From: a virus
DNA: 64,000 bases
Reading direction: 5' to 3' (one strand)
Virus record (IMG/VR): IMGVR_UViG_3300021976_000010
Coordinates: 1-64,000 of that record
Shown: positions 23,777-33,096 of the stretch, piece after piece
How positions within the stretch are numbered: position 1 is the stretch's first letter
Layout of the letters: each line of letters begins with the position of its first letter
Position numbers and translations under genes: made by a program
Notes under the pieces: generated by a model
Told to the model about the DNA's origin: nothing
What the model saw: the letters and a program-made list of their open reading frames with translations, nothing else
The model's database searches: none

Positions 23777-24181
23777 GTGCCCAAGTTCGTGTGGATTCTG
23801 GTGGCGCTGGCAATGACGATGGTTATCGCAGCGTCTGCCGTTCTCATCTGGCGTCACACTGTTGAAGTGGTCCCGCACGCAGCGCCCGCGCCAAAGCCGG
23901 AGCCGATGTCATCTCCAGTTCCAAAGGGTCCGGTGATATCGTACGTCCCGATCGGTTCACCGGCCCAACTGGTTCCCCCGCCTGTCCCCTCACCGGTCAC
24001 GGCGGCTCCCGAGCCTGTACCAGCGCACGCGCCCGCGAAGAAGCGGGCAAAGCCGAAGCCGAAGCCGAAGTCTACCGCCCGTGCAGTACTCCAAAAACAA
24101 TGGGGAGCTAAGCCGGGGGTCGCACCCGCACCTAGTCCGGGATTCTTGGAGGGAATAAGATGGCCGACACTAGGGAACTGA
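23777..24181 (+). CDS. Membrane-anchored proline-rich protein, 134 aa
   Basis: GTG 23777 follows AGGAAA. Residues about 4-25 form a hydrophobic helix with one lysine before it (FVWILVALAMTMVIAASAVLI). The rest is rich in proline, alanine, valine and lysine (APAPKPEPMSSPVPKGPV), so it extends like a rod. The topology suggests an inner-membrane anchor with a periplasm-spanning arm, rather like TonB or a spanin. It overlaps the tail-terminator gene by 22 bases. Function unknown. Confidence 0.6.
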   Translation: MPKFVWILVALAMTMVIAASAVLIWRHTVEVVPHAAPAPKPEPMSSPVPKGPVISYVPIGSPAQLVPPPVPSPVTAAPEPVPAHAPAKKRAKPKPKPKSTARAVLQKQWGAKPGVAPAPSPGFLEGIRWPTLGN

Positions 24182-24630
24182 TTCTGGTTCGCATCGCCGC
24201 TATCTGCGTGGCAGAGAAGACGAACGCGGGTATTGTGACAGCCGTGCGCAATCGGGGGCTGCTCAAGACGGAGGCCCGTCCCGCTTGTGTGTTGCTGGAT
24301 GGTGACGAGACGCCGAAGCTCGTGCACAACAATCGACGGCAGGGCCGCGCCATGCTTATGACTCCTCAGGTCATGATCATGCGACCCGAGTTGTACATCC
24401 TACTCGAAGAGAAGTCGCCCCTGCCCGATGATGTGGGGCCGCAGCTCAATGCGAAACGAATTGCCTTGGTCGCGGCTATCGCCGGGGACATGGCTCTGGC
24501 GACCCTGCTCGGGTCGAACGGCGGAATGGTCTACAACGGATGCGTGACCGACTTGAAGTCCGGGTCTTCGCTCACCGGCCAAATGCGATTGGACTTCGCA
24601 TACACCTACACGTTCTTCCCAACTGAATAG
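24160..24630 (+). CDS. Putative tail terminator protein, 156 aa
   Basis: GGAGGGAATAAG precedes ATG 24160. The mixed alpha/beta protein begins with a leucine/isoleucine helix (RELILVRIAAICVAE) and ends with TGQMRLDFAYTYTFFP, a LxFxYTY strand typical of tail-terminator or head-tail joining proteins directly before the tail tube gene. It would cap the tail tube once the tape-measure length is reached. The call is based on order and the C-terminal strand. Confidence 0.6.
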   Translation: MADTRELILVRIAAICVAEKTNAGIVTAVRNRGLLKTEARPACVLLDGDETPKLVHNNRRQGRAMLMTPQVMIMRPELYILLEEKSPLPDDVGPQLNAKRIALVAAIAGDMALATLLGSNGGMVYNGCVTDLKSGSSLTGQMRLDFAYTYTFFPTE

Positions 24631-24642
24631 GAGCTATTCCTA

Positions 24643-25191
24643 ATGCCCACTCCCACAATGGAATCCCCGAACGTCGGCAACCTTCAGGTCGGCAAGGGGA
24701 TTGTCACGTTTCACAAGACCGGCGACGCAGGCTTTCGCGACCTCGGCAACGTCACATCGCTTGTCGTCACGCCCGCGATTGAGACCCTTGAGCACTTCAG
24801 CTCGCGCGAGGGTGTTCGCAAGAAGGACCTTGTCATCACTCTCGAGCAGGGCGGCACAGTGACGATGGTGATGGAGGAATTCACCGCGTACAATCTCTCT
24901 ATCATGACGCTTGGTTCGATGGATGAGGCGGCTGTCGGTGGCCCGGAGGTAGAGATCTTTGCTGCCACGGCAATCACCGGCCACCTGCGTTTCGTCGGCA
25001 CCAATGACGTTGGTCCGAAGATCACGCTCGATCTTTGGAACGTGTCGTTTACTCCGACCGGCGATCTCCAGATGATCTCCGATGAGTGGAACAACATGGA
25101 AGTCGAGGGCGAGGTGCTCGTCGCTGCCGATGGTGCCAATGTTGGCAAGTTCGGCCTCGCCAAGTTTACGAACGTCACCGACGTCTCCTAA
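24643..25191 (+). CDS. Major tail tube protein, 182 aa
   Basis: AGGAGC precedes ATG 24643. The beta-rich protein has VGNLQVGKGIVTFHKTGDAG, DLGNVTSLVVTPAIETLEHF, SSREGVRKKDLVI and then TVTMVMEEFTAYNLS. This V..G.G...F.......F..LGN......T....L.H.SSR.G pattern is characteristic of siphovirus tail-tube proteins. The C-terminal WNNMEVEGEVLVAADGANVGKF strand pair completes the fold. Hexameric rings of it form the tail tube. Confidence 0.85.
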   Translation: MPTPTMESPNVGNLQVGKGIVTFHKTGDAGFRDLGNVTSLVVTPAIETLEHFSSREGVRKKDLVITLEQGGTVTMVMEEFTAYNLSIMTLGSMDEAAVGGPEVEIFAATAITGHLRFVGTNDVGPKITLDLWNVSFTPTGDLQMISDEWNNMEVEGEVLVAADGANVGKFGLAKFTNVTDVS

Positions 25192-25251
25192 GACGCCGGC
25201 TCACCCAACTCATGCGGCTCAGCCCGCCAAGGTAACAGGAACACCATTCCA

Positions 25252-25734
25252 ATGGTCAGTCTAGTCGATATTGCAAACGTCAAGCTTCCCACGGTGCCCG
25301 TTCGCGGGCAAGACGTGGACGTCAATGGTCTCACCGCAGACCATATCGCGGCCATCATGTTCGAAATGCCGGAGATCCGCAAGATCATGTCCATGAAAGT
25401 GGCTGATCATGAGATTGTGGTCGCTCTCGTGGCTCGATTGCCCGAGGCCGTCGCCTTGATCATTGCGGCGGGCACTGGTCACGCTGGTGAAAAGCCGCAC
25501 ATCGACGCCGCAAGAGGCCTCGGGATCGGCGAGCAGTACTCGCTGCTCGAGGGCATTCTCAGTGCGACATTCCCCCAAGGTGTAAAGTCTTTCATGGACG
25601 GGGTCGCCGCGCTCGTCAACCAGTCCGGCGCGCGTGGATGGGTTCCGGGTATGAAATCGCCCGAGCCATCCAGCGGTGCGTCGCCGCAGGCCGCTCAGAG
25701 CGAGACTGTTGGAACAGTACACCCCGACAGCTGA
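25252..25734 (+). CDS. Tail assembly chaperone (gpG-like), 160 aa
   Basis: This helical acidic protein (VDVNGLTADHIAAIMFEMPE, IRKIMSMKVADHEIVVALVAR, LPEAVALIIAAGTG) lies between tail tube and tape measure, where the chaperone that wraps the tape measure is normally encoded. Its end overlaps a second frame by about 97 bases, and the two together have the gpG/gpGT arrangement. ATG 25252 lacks a strong Shine-Dalgarno; an AACAGGAAC stretch lies upstream. Confidence 0.75.
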   Translation: MVSLVDIANVKLPTVPVRGQDVDVNGLTADHIAAIMFEMPEIRKIMSMKVADHEIVVALVARLPEAVALIIAAGTGHAGEKPHIDAARGLGIGEQYSLLEGILSATFPQGVKSFMDGVAALVNQSGARGWVPGMKSPEPSSGASPQAAQSETVGTVHPDS

Positions 25735-25871
25735 GTGCGTGGATGGAGCTCATCGCGCGTGAAGAATCCCGTCGAAACGCTGTGATGCTCGATCTCATGC
25801 GAGCGGCAGAGCATGGCAGTTCCCGGGGCTTCAAGGAGTTTAGCAAGAAACTCACGGAGATGGGCGCGTGA
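25638..25871 (+). CDS. Second frame of the tail assembly chaperone (gpT-like extension)
   Basis: The frame is -1 relative to the upstream gene and reads GSGYEIARAIQRCVAAGRSE...TPRQLSAWMELIAREESRRN, typical of the C-terminal part made by ribosomal frameshifting in tail chaperone genes. It is open across the overlap from about 25638. No ideal X-XXY-YYZ heptamer is visible; candidates are the C-run at 25572-25576 and the CCG-GGT-ATG around 25648-25653, the latter giving a better protein junction. The extension would bind the tape measure encoded next. Confidence 0.65.
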   Translation: MGSGYEIARAIQRCVAAGRSERDCWNSTPRQLSAWMELIAREESRRNAVMLDLMRAAEHGSSRGFKEFSKKLTEMGA

Positions 25872-26413
25872 CAATCACTCTGAAGTACACAGACGGCAAG
25901 CAAATCGGACGCCGGTTCAAGACGAAAGTCAAGGTGTTCGACGAGTCGCGTATTCTGGCGGTGCAGGCCGCCGCGAAGCGTGCGTCTGAAGAAATGGTTG
26001 ACGAGGGGCGGGCGGATATCAGGGCCGGAGGAAACTTCGGCTCTGCCCGCTGGCAAGACGGTCTCGAGGCCCGGGTATCTTACGAGAGCCGGCAGGACAT
26101 CAACATCCGCATTACTCACGCGGTGTTTTATTGGCGTGTCTTCGAGGAGGGGGCTGTCATACACGGCAAGCCCCTCCTCTGGATTCCACTGTCGTTTGGA
26201 GATTCCGACGGTGTTCGCGCACGCGACTACCCGGGGCAATTGTTCCGCGTCGATCGCGCGGGCAAGGCTCCACTCTTGATGAGCGACAGCGGCCCGCAGT
26301 ATTTCGGCAAGGAGTCGGTCACGATTCCGAAGAAGTGGCACTTGCGTGATGTCGTAGCGAAGGTTAGCCGCAGACTCGGCAGATACTACAGAGAGGCGTT
26401 TCGAAATGGCTGA
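25868..26413 (+). CDS. Minor tail-region protein (DUF6441-like), 181 aa
   Basis: GTG 25868 overlaps the chaperone extension stop (GTGA). The protein contains RIGRRFKTKVKVF, SARWQDGLEARVSY, then RITHAVFYWRVFEEGAVI, HGKPLLWIPL and TIPKKWHLRDVV. The H..FYW..FEEG..I.G.PLLW.P segment recalls the DUF6441 family found beside tape-measure genes. It may help join the tail tube to the tip. It overlaps the tape measure by eight bases. Confidence 0.6.
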   Translation: MTITLKYTDGKQIGRRFKTKVKVFDESRILAVQAAAKRASEEMVDEGRADIRAGGNFGSARWQDGLEARVSYESRQDINIRITHAVFYWRVFEEGAVIHGKPLLWIPLSFGDSDGVRARDYPGQLFRVDRAGKAPLLMSDSGPQYFGKESVTIPKKWHLRDVVAKVSRRLGRYYREAFRNG

Positions 26414-28430
26414 CGAAGACAAAGACCTTGTATCAGAAGTCAAGATCGAGGGCATCGAGGTCACTACTGACCAGCTCAAGAAGATGGGCGACGATGGTGC
26501 GGACGCTTTCGAGAAGATTGGTGATGCGGCTGATAATGCTGGCAAGAAGATCGCACCGGCCGCGAAGGAAGTTGACAAGTTCACCGACTCATCCGAGAAG
26601 GCGGGCAGGGCTGCCAAGGACATGTCGAAGGATATCAGCGCGGGGCTGACGAACTTCGACCTCCTGAAGATTGCCGCGACTGCCACGGGCAGCGCGCTCG
26701 CCACGTTCGCAACTCGCTCAGCCGCTCTGGGTGCGGCCTTGGCTGCGAGCGTCGTTGGTATTGCCAAGTTTGCCAGTTCCACGACTCACGCGTACCGTGA
26801 ACTCTTCGAGCAACAGAACCGCAACGTTCAGCAGGTCGCGGCACAGGGCAAGGCTCAGGTAAAGGCTGTCGGCGAGACCAATCAGTACAACGACGCTCTT
26901 GATGACCTGACGAAGCAGCTCGCGCAGGGCAAGATTGGATACGCCGAGTACGGTCACGCGCTCACCGCGCTGAATGAGGACTTCAAGCGTCAAGAGGCCA
27001 ACATCAGGCGTGTCCAGCAGGCACAGGAAGAAGCCGCGAAGAAGAATGAGCTAGCTCAAAGGGCCGAGCAACAGCGCGTCGCGCTGAAGGCGCTGACCGA
27101 CATGTACGGCGTCGAACTGACGGGCAGCCTCATCAAGCTGGGGGGAGCTTACAAAGACGTAGCCGACGAAGCGAAAGAGGCATTCGGCCCGGGCCTCTCT
27201 AAGCTCGTCGACCTGATCAGTGGGGCTATCGACAAAAACAGCGAGGCCATCTCCTCGTTTCTTGACGACGCAGGTGAGGCACTGACAAAGTTCGTCGAGC
27301 AGAACGGCCCGAGCATTGAGAAGTTCTTCACAAAGATGATCGAGGTGGTGCGCGGTCTCGGTATCGTGATCACGCAGTACATTCTTCCGAAGCTCGAGCT
27401 GATAGTCGACATTGCGGACCAAATCGCGATCGAGATCAACAAGGCGTTCGGCACTGAACTGACAGGCGGTATTCTGCTGGCCTATGTGGCAATCACAAAG
27501 CTGACCGGTGGACTAAACCTGTTCATGACGATCGGGCGCGTGCTCGTATTGTTGGTCGGCTCGCTCATCACTACGTTCGGCATTCTTCCGGTGCTGATCG
27601 GTGCCGTTGCGATAGCTCTCGCGGCGTGGCTCTATACCGTAGACTGGGCCAAGCTGGGAGCGGACATCTCGGCCGCGTTCGCCGCGTTCATCAAGTTCTT
27701 CACTGACATGCCAGCCAAGATCGGAGCGGGATTCACCAAGCTCTGGGAGAACATCCAGGCTGGCGTGGATGTGGCCACGACTTGGGTCACCGAGAAGTGG
27801 ACCGCTGTCGTCGAGTTCTTCTCTACCATTGTCGGGCAAATCGGGCAGTTCTTCATCGACCTGTGGGAGGGAGTCAAGCAGAAGGCGCAGGACGCGTTCG
27901 ACTATGTCGCTGGCATTGTGCAGGGCTGGGTGAACAAGGTGCTGGGATGGCTCAAGCCTATTCTTGATCTTATCGACAAGATCAAGAAGGGAATGGCCGA
28001 TGTTCCGGCTGGTGGAGGCGGCGGCGACACGGTGACGGCAGCGGGCGGCGGTCACATACGCGGGGCAGGCACCTCAACGTCGGACTCGATTCTGGCGCGG
28101 CTGTCCAACAACGAGTACGTCATTCGCGCGCGTGCGGTGGCAAAGTATGGTGTCGGCTTCATGAACGCGGTCAACAGTGGTCGGTTCAAGATGCCTCAGT
28201 TCGCCATGGGTGGTTTGAACATGATCGCACCATCGCCGTCTGCTAGGTTCAGTGGTGAAGAGCGACCAAGCGCGAGCAACATGCGTCCGCTGGATCTGAC
28301 TCTGTTCGGCGAGACGTTCGAGGGGCTGATGATGCCCGACGATGTCGCCGGGCGCATGACCAAGTTTGCTATCTCTAGACAGACACGCTCGGCGGGCCGC
28401 AAGCCCTCTTGGGTCGGAGGAACACGCTAA
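26406..28430 (+). CDS. Tape measure protein, 674 aa
   Basis: The long helical protein has an acidic, alanine-rich N-terminal coiled coil (DQLKKMGDDGADAFEKIGDA). Hydrophobic segments follow at about 85-120 and 355-410 (GILPVLIGAVAIALAAWL), with repeated W-rich helices (WEGVKQKAQDAFDYVAG) between. A glycine-rich stretch precedes a conserved C-terminal LARLSNNEYVIRARAVAKYG domain, common in tape measures. At about 0.15 nm per residue it predicts a tail near 100 nm. No lytic transglycosylase or peptidase domain is visible. Confidence 0.9.
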   Translation: MADEDKDLVSEVKIEGIEVTTDQLKKMGDDGADAFEKIGDAADNAGKKIAPAAKEVDKFTDSSEKAGRAAKDMSKDISAGLTNFDLLKIAATATGSALATFATRSAALGAALAASVVGIAKFASSTTHAYRELFEQQNRNVQQVAAQGKAQVKAVGETNQYNDALDDLTKQLAQGKIGYAEYGHALTALNEDFKRQEANIRRVQQAQEEAAKKNELAQRAEQQRVALKALTDMYGVELTGSLIKLGGAYKDVADEAKEAFGPGLSKLVDLISGAIDKNSEAISSFLDDAGEALTKFVEQNGPSIEKFFTKMIEVVRGLGIVITQYILPKLELIVDIADQIAIEINKAFGTELTGGILLAYVAITKLTGGLNLFMTIGRVLVLLVGSLITTFGILPVLIGAVAIALAAWLYTVDWAKLGADISAAFAAFIKFFTDMPAKIGAGFTKLWENIQAGVDVATTWVTEKWTAVVEFFSTIVGQIGQFFIDLWEGVKQKAQDAFDYVAGIVQGWVNKVLGWLKPILDLIDKIKKGMADVPAGGGGGDTVTAAGGGHIRGAGTSTSDSILARLSNNEYVIRARAVAKYGVGFMNAVNSGRFKMPQFAMGGLNMIAPSPSARFSGEERPSASNMRPLDLTLFGETFEGLMMPDDVAGRMTKFAISRQTRSAGRKPSWVGGTR

Positions 28431-28891
28431 TGGATCCGAGCTATGACGACATTGACCAGCCGAACTCGCACACGCTGCTTCGCCTGTCCGGGTTCGGCGT
28501 TCCACCATACTCGGCGCGCGGGTTATCACAGTCCTATGCGCCGATAGCACAGGCCGCGCAGAACAAGCGAACGGTGAACGGCGCACTCAAGGACATCTCG
28601 TTTCCGGGCTTTCGCAAGTACGCGTCCAGCATCTCGGGGTCCGACCAACTTCCCCCGGCTGTTGATGGTGTCTGGCCGGGGCTCGAGGTCACCGTTCACT
28701 GCCTGTTCGAGCTGCAATACCTGACAGTCGGGGGATCACCCGCGCGCCCGGTGGTGCCCGGTAGCTCGCGTGTCGAGGGCAGCTTCACGCTGTACCGCCC
28801 CATCCTCGTTTGTCGTATCAACAACTTCAGTGTGAATACTGACGAGTACGGCGCTCGGATCAGCTGGTCCATGGAACTGGAAGAAATCTGA
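28430..28891 (+). CDS. Distal tail/baseplate protein, 153 aa
   Basis: GGAGG at 28416-28420 precedes ATG 28430. The protein is beta-rich (TLLRLSGFGVPPYSARGLSQ; AAQNKRTVNGALKDIS; VEGSFTLYRPILVCRI) and ends with RISWSMELEEI. The RT.NG.L.D.S...F.KY pattern is common in proteins directly after tape measures. A baseplate ring is inferred from order; the catalogue family is not identified. Confidence 0.7.
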   Translation: MDPSYDDIDQPNSHTLLRLSGFGVPPYSARGLSQSYAPIAQAAQNKRTVNGALKDISFPGFRKYASSISGSDQLPPAVDGVWPGLEVTVHCLFELQYLTVGGSPARPVVPGSSRVEGSFTLYRPILVCRINNFSVNTDEYGARISWSMELEEI

Positions 28892-30759
28892 TGGCAAAGA
28901 ATTTCTACTTCGCATGGGTGGACCCGGGCACGGCGTTCAATCCAGCGGTGCACAATGTCGAGGATGAGGACGTGTTCTCGCACGAGTTCTCTCATGAGGA
29001 GGGCAGCATTGCCGGGCTGAACCTTGTCATCAGGAATCCGCGCATCGGCCTGTTGAACCCGGGCCGCAAGCTCTGGTGTTACTACTCGTTCAATCGTGCG
29101 GGCGGTGGTGAGCCAGATGATATCGTGCCGCTGTTCTACGGTCGGCTCATGGGCGTACCGCAGAACGTGTTCAGCACGCTTGTCACGCTGACGTTCACCG
29201 CGCGTCCGACTGACTTCGTAGCGCAGAAGATCGCGCTGGCGAACACGCTCAAGGTTCTTCCGTACTGGGACCCCATCTTCGTCAGTCCCGACGCGTGGGA
29301 AGATCCCGATACGGTTCTGGAGTCGAGGTCGGCACTGTGGCACATTGATCCGGTGACACACGTCGTCACGTTGTCCGACATTCTCACGGCGGAGGATGGC
29401 GTCGTTGACCTGCCCGCCGCAGATATGGACTATGATTCATTGGAGTTGACGCTCGAGACCGTGCCTCTGCGCTCGATCACAATGCAGGTCACGATCCCGT
29501 GGACGCAGAGTGCGCAGGGTTCGATAGATCTTTCTTATCGCATTCTCAACGCCTTCGGTGGAGGATATGGAAAACAGCTAGTCACATCGTTCACTATGTC
29601 TGGATTGGTGTCGTCGTGGCCGAAGGACGGCGCAAACATCGGCAATGGCTGGCAGGTTGTAACCGGCAGTCTGGTCGATGTGTCGTTTCTATCTGTCAAG
29701 CATCTGACCATTCATCCGATCTTCAATCAGGGCTCGATTCCCGTGCTCGCAGAAGGGTCCATCCTTTTCCCGGTCAAGACGACAGGAAAAATATGGGGTG
29801 GCATTGATGGTGCGGGCTACGATCTTCAGTACGAAATCGTGGGCGTGGCGCTGGGCTACGCGGTGCCCACGCTGACCGTGACCTACACAGCGGGCCGCGA
29901 GTTTGCACAGATCGTGAACTTCACGCTCTATACGGATCAACAGCCAATTGCCACGGACGCCGGTGAAGATGAGACCATGGTGGTCGCGATGACAGCGAAC
30001 ATGGTGTCAGATCAAACGTTTGGTGGTTCTGTCCCAATTGTTGATGTTCGGCGCCGCTCGTACCTACACACACCGCGCGGAATGCAGAGCATCGAGCACC
30101 TGATACTCATCGCACGCGCGCACCTAGTCGGGCGCTCGCGCGCGGTGCGCATAACATTCCAGACTGACTTCGAGACGGCGCTTCAGTATTCGCTGCGCAA
30201 GGCGGGCACCGTGCACGACGAACGTCTACCGGGCGGCGAGGCGACAGGCAAGGTGGTGGTCATCACGCACTCACTCGACGGTAGCGCAGGCGACCCGACG
30301 TCATCCATCACCATTGCCTGTGCCATTGGATACGGCGGCGCTTACGAGCCAGAGTCCGGTGTTCCCATGTACGTCGACGAGGGATACGTCGATCGAGAGT
30401 ATCAAGAGTATTCAGGCGACAAGGCAGTGCTGGAGACCAATGATGTCCAGTGGTTCATGCCGCCGTTTGCTGCGTTCGACGACAACCTCGACTTCATCAA
30501 GGGGTTGACACCGATCAATGCAATCACGTATCTCTCTGTCACCAACAAAGAGGCTGACCAGCGCGTGGCCATCATGGCCGCGAGTGCGGGCGAACTCACG
30601 GATCAAGCCGCCATTTCTTCGGTTCTGCAGGCAATACCTACTCAGGTGACGTTGCAGCTCGTACCAATGGACGGCGGCCCATTCACTCAGGTGGTCAACA
30701 TCGCGGTGTCTGACCTCGTCATTCCACAGCAGATAGACTTGGAGGCTCCCAGTGTCTAA
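28891..30759 (+). CDS. Baseplate hub / tail tip protein, 622 aa
   Basis: This is a large beta-rich protein coupled to the previous gene by sharing one base. The N-terminus (FYFAWVDPGTAFNPAVHNVE, FSHEFSHEEGSIAGLNLVI) and the PLFYGRLMGVPQNVFSTLVT stretch resemble the hub proteins that follow distal tail proteins. The central part is strand-rich with few cysteines. It would close the tube and carry the fibres. No peptidase motif was seen, so this is called structural only. Confidence 0.75.
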   Translation: MAKNFYFAWVDPGTAFNPAVHNVEDEDVFSHEFSHEEGSIAGLNLVIRNPRIGLLNPGRKLWCYYSFNRAGGGEPDDIVPLFYGRLMGVPQNVFSTLVTLTFTARPTDFVAQKIALANTLKVLPYWDPIFVSPDAWEDPDTVLESRSALWHIDPVTHVVTLSDILTAEDGVVDLPAADMDYDSLELTLETVPLRSITMQVTIPWTQSAQGSIDLSYRILNAFGGGYGKQLVTSFTMSGLVSSWPKDGANIGNGWQVVTGSLVDVSFLSVKHLTIHPIFNQGSIPVLAEGSILFPVKTTGKIWGGIDGAGYDLQYEIVGVALGYAVPTLTVTYTAGREFAQIVNFTLYTDQQPIATDAGEDETMVVAMTANMVSDQTFGGSVPIVDVRRRSYLHTPRGMQSIEHLILIARAHLVGRSRAVRITFQTDFETALQYSLRKAGTVHDERLPGGEATGKVVVITHSLDGSAGDPTSSITIACAIGYGGAYEPESGVPMYVDEGYVDREYQEYSGDKAVLETNDVQWFMPPFAAFDDNLDFIKGLTPINAITYLSVTNKEADQRVAIMAASAGELTDQAAISSVLQAIPTQVTLQLVPMDGGPFTQVVNIAVSDLVIPQQIDLEAPSV

Positions 30760-31138
30760 CCATCTCGAGCAAATCGTTCGTCCGTCGCAGGCTCCAACCA
30801 TTCGGCCGGGGCCTGCGGTCCAGATCTACGCCACACCAAAGATTGTCGAGAATGAGCCTATCACGTGGGGCAGTGCTGGCAACTCTGTCTTCCAGCTCAG
30901 TGCATCTGCCAGCGGTGAGGCACCTGAGGCCACGTGGCCGGAGTCCGATCGCACCTACGACGTCGTCAAGGTCTACAATAAGGACGACCGTGAACAGTTC
31001 ATCGAGACCGAGGTGATGACCGAGTATCAGGGTCGAAACAAGATCTCGCAGGACCGAATCACTATCAGGTTCGCGGCGACCAAGGATTCTCCGAACGTCG
31101 AGGTCGTCTCGCGTGGTAACAAGCGCACGAACAAATAG
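30752..31138 (+). CDS. Small tail/baseplate protein, 128 aa
   Basis: GTG 30752 overlaps the hub gene by eight bases. The protein is polar and strand-rich (AVQIYATPKIVENEPITWGS, DVVKVYNKDDREQFIETEVM) with a basic end (RGNKRTNK). It lies between hub and fibre genes, so a connector is likely. No family recognised. Confidence 0.6.
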   Translation: MSNHLEQIVRPSQAPTIRPGPAVQIYATPKIVENEPITWGSAGNSVFQLSASASGEAPEATWPESDRTYDVVKVYNKDDREQFIETEVMTEYQGRNKISQDRITIRFAATKDSPNVEVVSRGNKRTNK

Positions 31139-31150
31139 GGATAACGGACC

Positions 31151-31945
31151 ATGGACGGCATTGACTACAAAACAACGGACGTCACCAAGTGGGGCGCGGG
31201 CTCGGGCGCGGGCACCGCTGGCAATCTCTCGCCACTTCAGCTCGACCTCAACTTCTGGGAGCTCTACTCTCGCCTGAAGAATCTCGAGGACAATCCGCCG
31301 ACCGCCATCAACATAACCGGAATGACGGTTGTCGGGTCGCAGTGGGAAGTGAATATGTCAGACGGCTCCAGCTTCGGGCCGTTCACGCTGCCCATTGCCA
31401 CGTTCGAGCTCAAGGGCGACTGGGTCAACGACATGACCTACTACGAACTGGACATGGTGTCGGCTCCAGGCTTCGGCCTGTACCTCGTTCGCATCCAGCA
31501 CGTTACTCCCCCGGCTCCTGCGACGTTCGATCCGGCGGCGACCGATGACGACGATAACCCGCTGTACCTCTTGCTGTACGGTGAGAATACCTATATCTAC
31601 GATCTAGGATTCTTCTTTCCGGGCAGGCCGGGTATCGGCATCGAGGACGGGGCCGCTATCGCAGGCCACGTGCTAGTTCATCCAGTGACAGCACTCACTG
31701 GTCTACCGGGTTCGATTGCGAAGCTCAAGGTTGCACCCGCGTCCGATCTGTCATTTTCGATTGAACACGACGACGTTGAAATCGGGTCTGTAGACTTTGA
31801 AGCGGGGGATGCGGATGGCACCTTCACGTTCCTCGCTGACATCGATCTGCCGGTCGATGCCGTGTTGACTCTCATGAAACCGGCGGCAGTCGACGTTGAT
31901 GCTCGCGAGCTCAAGGTTACATTCAAGATGACAAGGGTCATATAA
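31151..31945 (+). CDS. Tail fibre/appendage protein, 264 aa
   Basis: GGGATAACGG precedes ATG 31151. The N-terminus (DLNFWELYSRLKNLEDNP) is a short helix followed by beta-structure resembling fibre modules (TGMTVVGSQWEVNMSDGSSF then FELKGDWVNDMTYYELDMV). The latter VKGdW.....Y...D.V recalls carbohydrate-binding 5/12-like repeats that precede fibre collagen or glycine-rich tips. It probably attaches the receptor-binding proteins encoded next. Confidence 0.65.
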   Translation: MDGIDYKTTDVTKWGAGSGAGTAGNLSPLQLDLNFWELYSRLKNLEDNPPTAINITGMTVVGSQWEVNMSDGSSFGPFTLPIATFELKGDWVNDMTYYELDMVSAPGFGLYLVRIQHVTPPAPATFDPAATDDDDNPLYLLLYGENTYIYDLGFFFPGRPGIGIEDGAAIAGHVLVHPVTALTGLPGSIAKLKVAPASDLSFSIEHDDVEIGSVDFEAGDADGTFTFLADIDLPVDAVLTLMKPAAVDVDARELKVTFKMTRVI

Positions 31946-33093
31946 TGCCGACTGTCAAGCAATTCGGCTTCGCACCGGGAGCCGGCGCACTGGCCAATCT
32001 TGTCGATGGAAACGACGCGACGTCGTGGACTCCTCTCGCCACGAACTTCAGCGCCTACCCAGCGCAGTTCATGACTCCAGACGGCGCGTCGCTGAACTAT
32101 GGGTCGTCGTTCCCGGCGATTGAATGGGACTTTGGCGAGCCGACACGAGCGGTTTCGCTTAACATCCTTGTCGAATCACCACTGACATTGGGGCCTGCGG
32201 TCTTGATCGGTTCGGACAATCCCGCAACGTCTACTGCGAACACGTTGCAGTCAGGTGACGTACTCCTCGCAACGTACAATGCGCAAGAGATTGTCAGTAA
32301 CAATGTGTTGACCATCGCGTTGACGACCAACTCAGATGTGAGGTTTCGCTACTATCGGTTGCTACAGCGATCGGCGCTGCCCTCGGTGGCTGTACCCGCC
32401 CCAACGAACTCGAAGCCTTATGAGTCAGGGGCTGGCAGTCATGAGGTCGGTCCATATACCGACAAGTTCATCATTGAGTTGTGGGGCGCAGGAGCATCGG
32501 GTGGTGTATCGGACAATGCGCAGGATGGCGGGAATTCAACGTGCTCGACATACTCGCTAACGGCCGAGGGTGGTAACAAGGCGACAGCGACGGTTCCGAA
32601 CGCGGGCACGGGCGCGGGCACAGGTGGCGCAGCATCTGGTGGGAATACTGCCAACATACCGGGCGGTGATGGATCACCTCCGTCTCCTGTGAGTCCTTTG
32701 CCGGGGTTCTCTGGTAAGGGAGGTGACTGCCCGAACGGGAGTCCCGGCGGGGCGGGGGTCGGCAACAACGGTCACCTGAAATACGGCGACAGCCCGTGGG
32801 GCTCGAAGGCCAGTAGCGTGGTTATCGGAGGGAGTGATCTGCCCGGCGGCACTGTGACGGGCGCACCGGGCGGCGGTGGTTCAGGAATGAACCTTTTCAG
32901 CGACACCGTACTGCCATCTTGGTACAAGTACCCGGGCGGTGGCGCGGGCGGCTATGTCAAGCATGTCTTGACGAAAGGCATCGACGGTCCCGACGAAGGC
33001 GACTTGATCGCGTTCACGGTCGGAGTTGGTGGTGTCTCTACACAACCTGACGGCGGTGGCGCGAATGGTCGCGCCCGTTTTAGCTGGACATAA
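31945..33093 (+). CDS. Glycine-rich adhesin-like tail protein, 382 aa
   Basis: ATG 31945 is one base after the previous stop region. Residues 1-150 form a beta-sandwich that looks like a discoidin-type module (LVDGNDATSWTPLA). From about 170 the sequence becomes glycine-rich, with many GGG, GAG and PGG turns (GTGAGTGGAASGGNTANIPG, GGGGSGMNLFS), and ends ARFSWT. Such stretches resemble polyglycine-helix sandwiches and the glycine-rich tips of phage adhesins. Receptor contact is likely. Confidence 0.7.
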   Translation: MPTVKQFGFAPGAGALANLVDGNDATSWTPLATNFSAYPAQFMTPDGASLNYGSSFPAIEWDFGEPTRAVSLNILVESPLTLGPAVLIGSDNPATSTANTLQSGDVLLATYNAQEIVSNNVLTIALTTNSDVRFRYYRLLQRSALPSVAVPAPTNSKPYESGAGSHEVGPYTDKFIIELWGAGASGGVSDNAQDGGNSTCSTYSLTAEGGNKATATVPNAGTGAGTGGAASGGNTANIPGGDGSPPSPVSPLPGFSGKGGDCPNGSPGGAGVGNNGHLKYGDSPWGSKASSVVIGGSDLPGGTVTGAPGGGGSGMNLFSDTVLPSWYKYPGGGAGGYVKHVLTKGIDGPDEGDLIAFTVGVGGVSTQPDGGGANGRARFSWT

Positions 33094-33096
33094 AGC

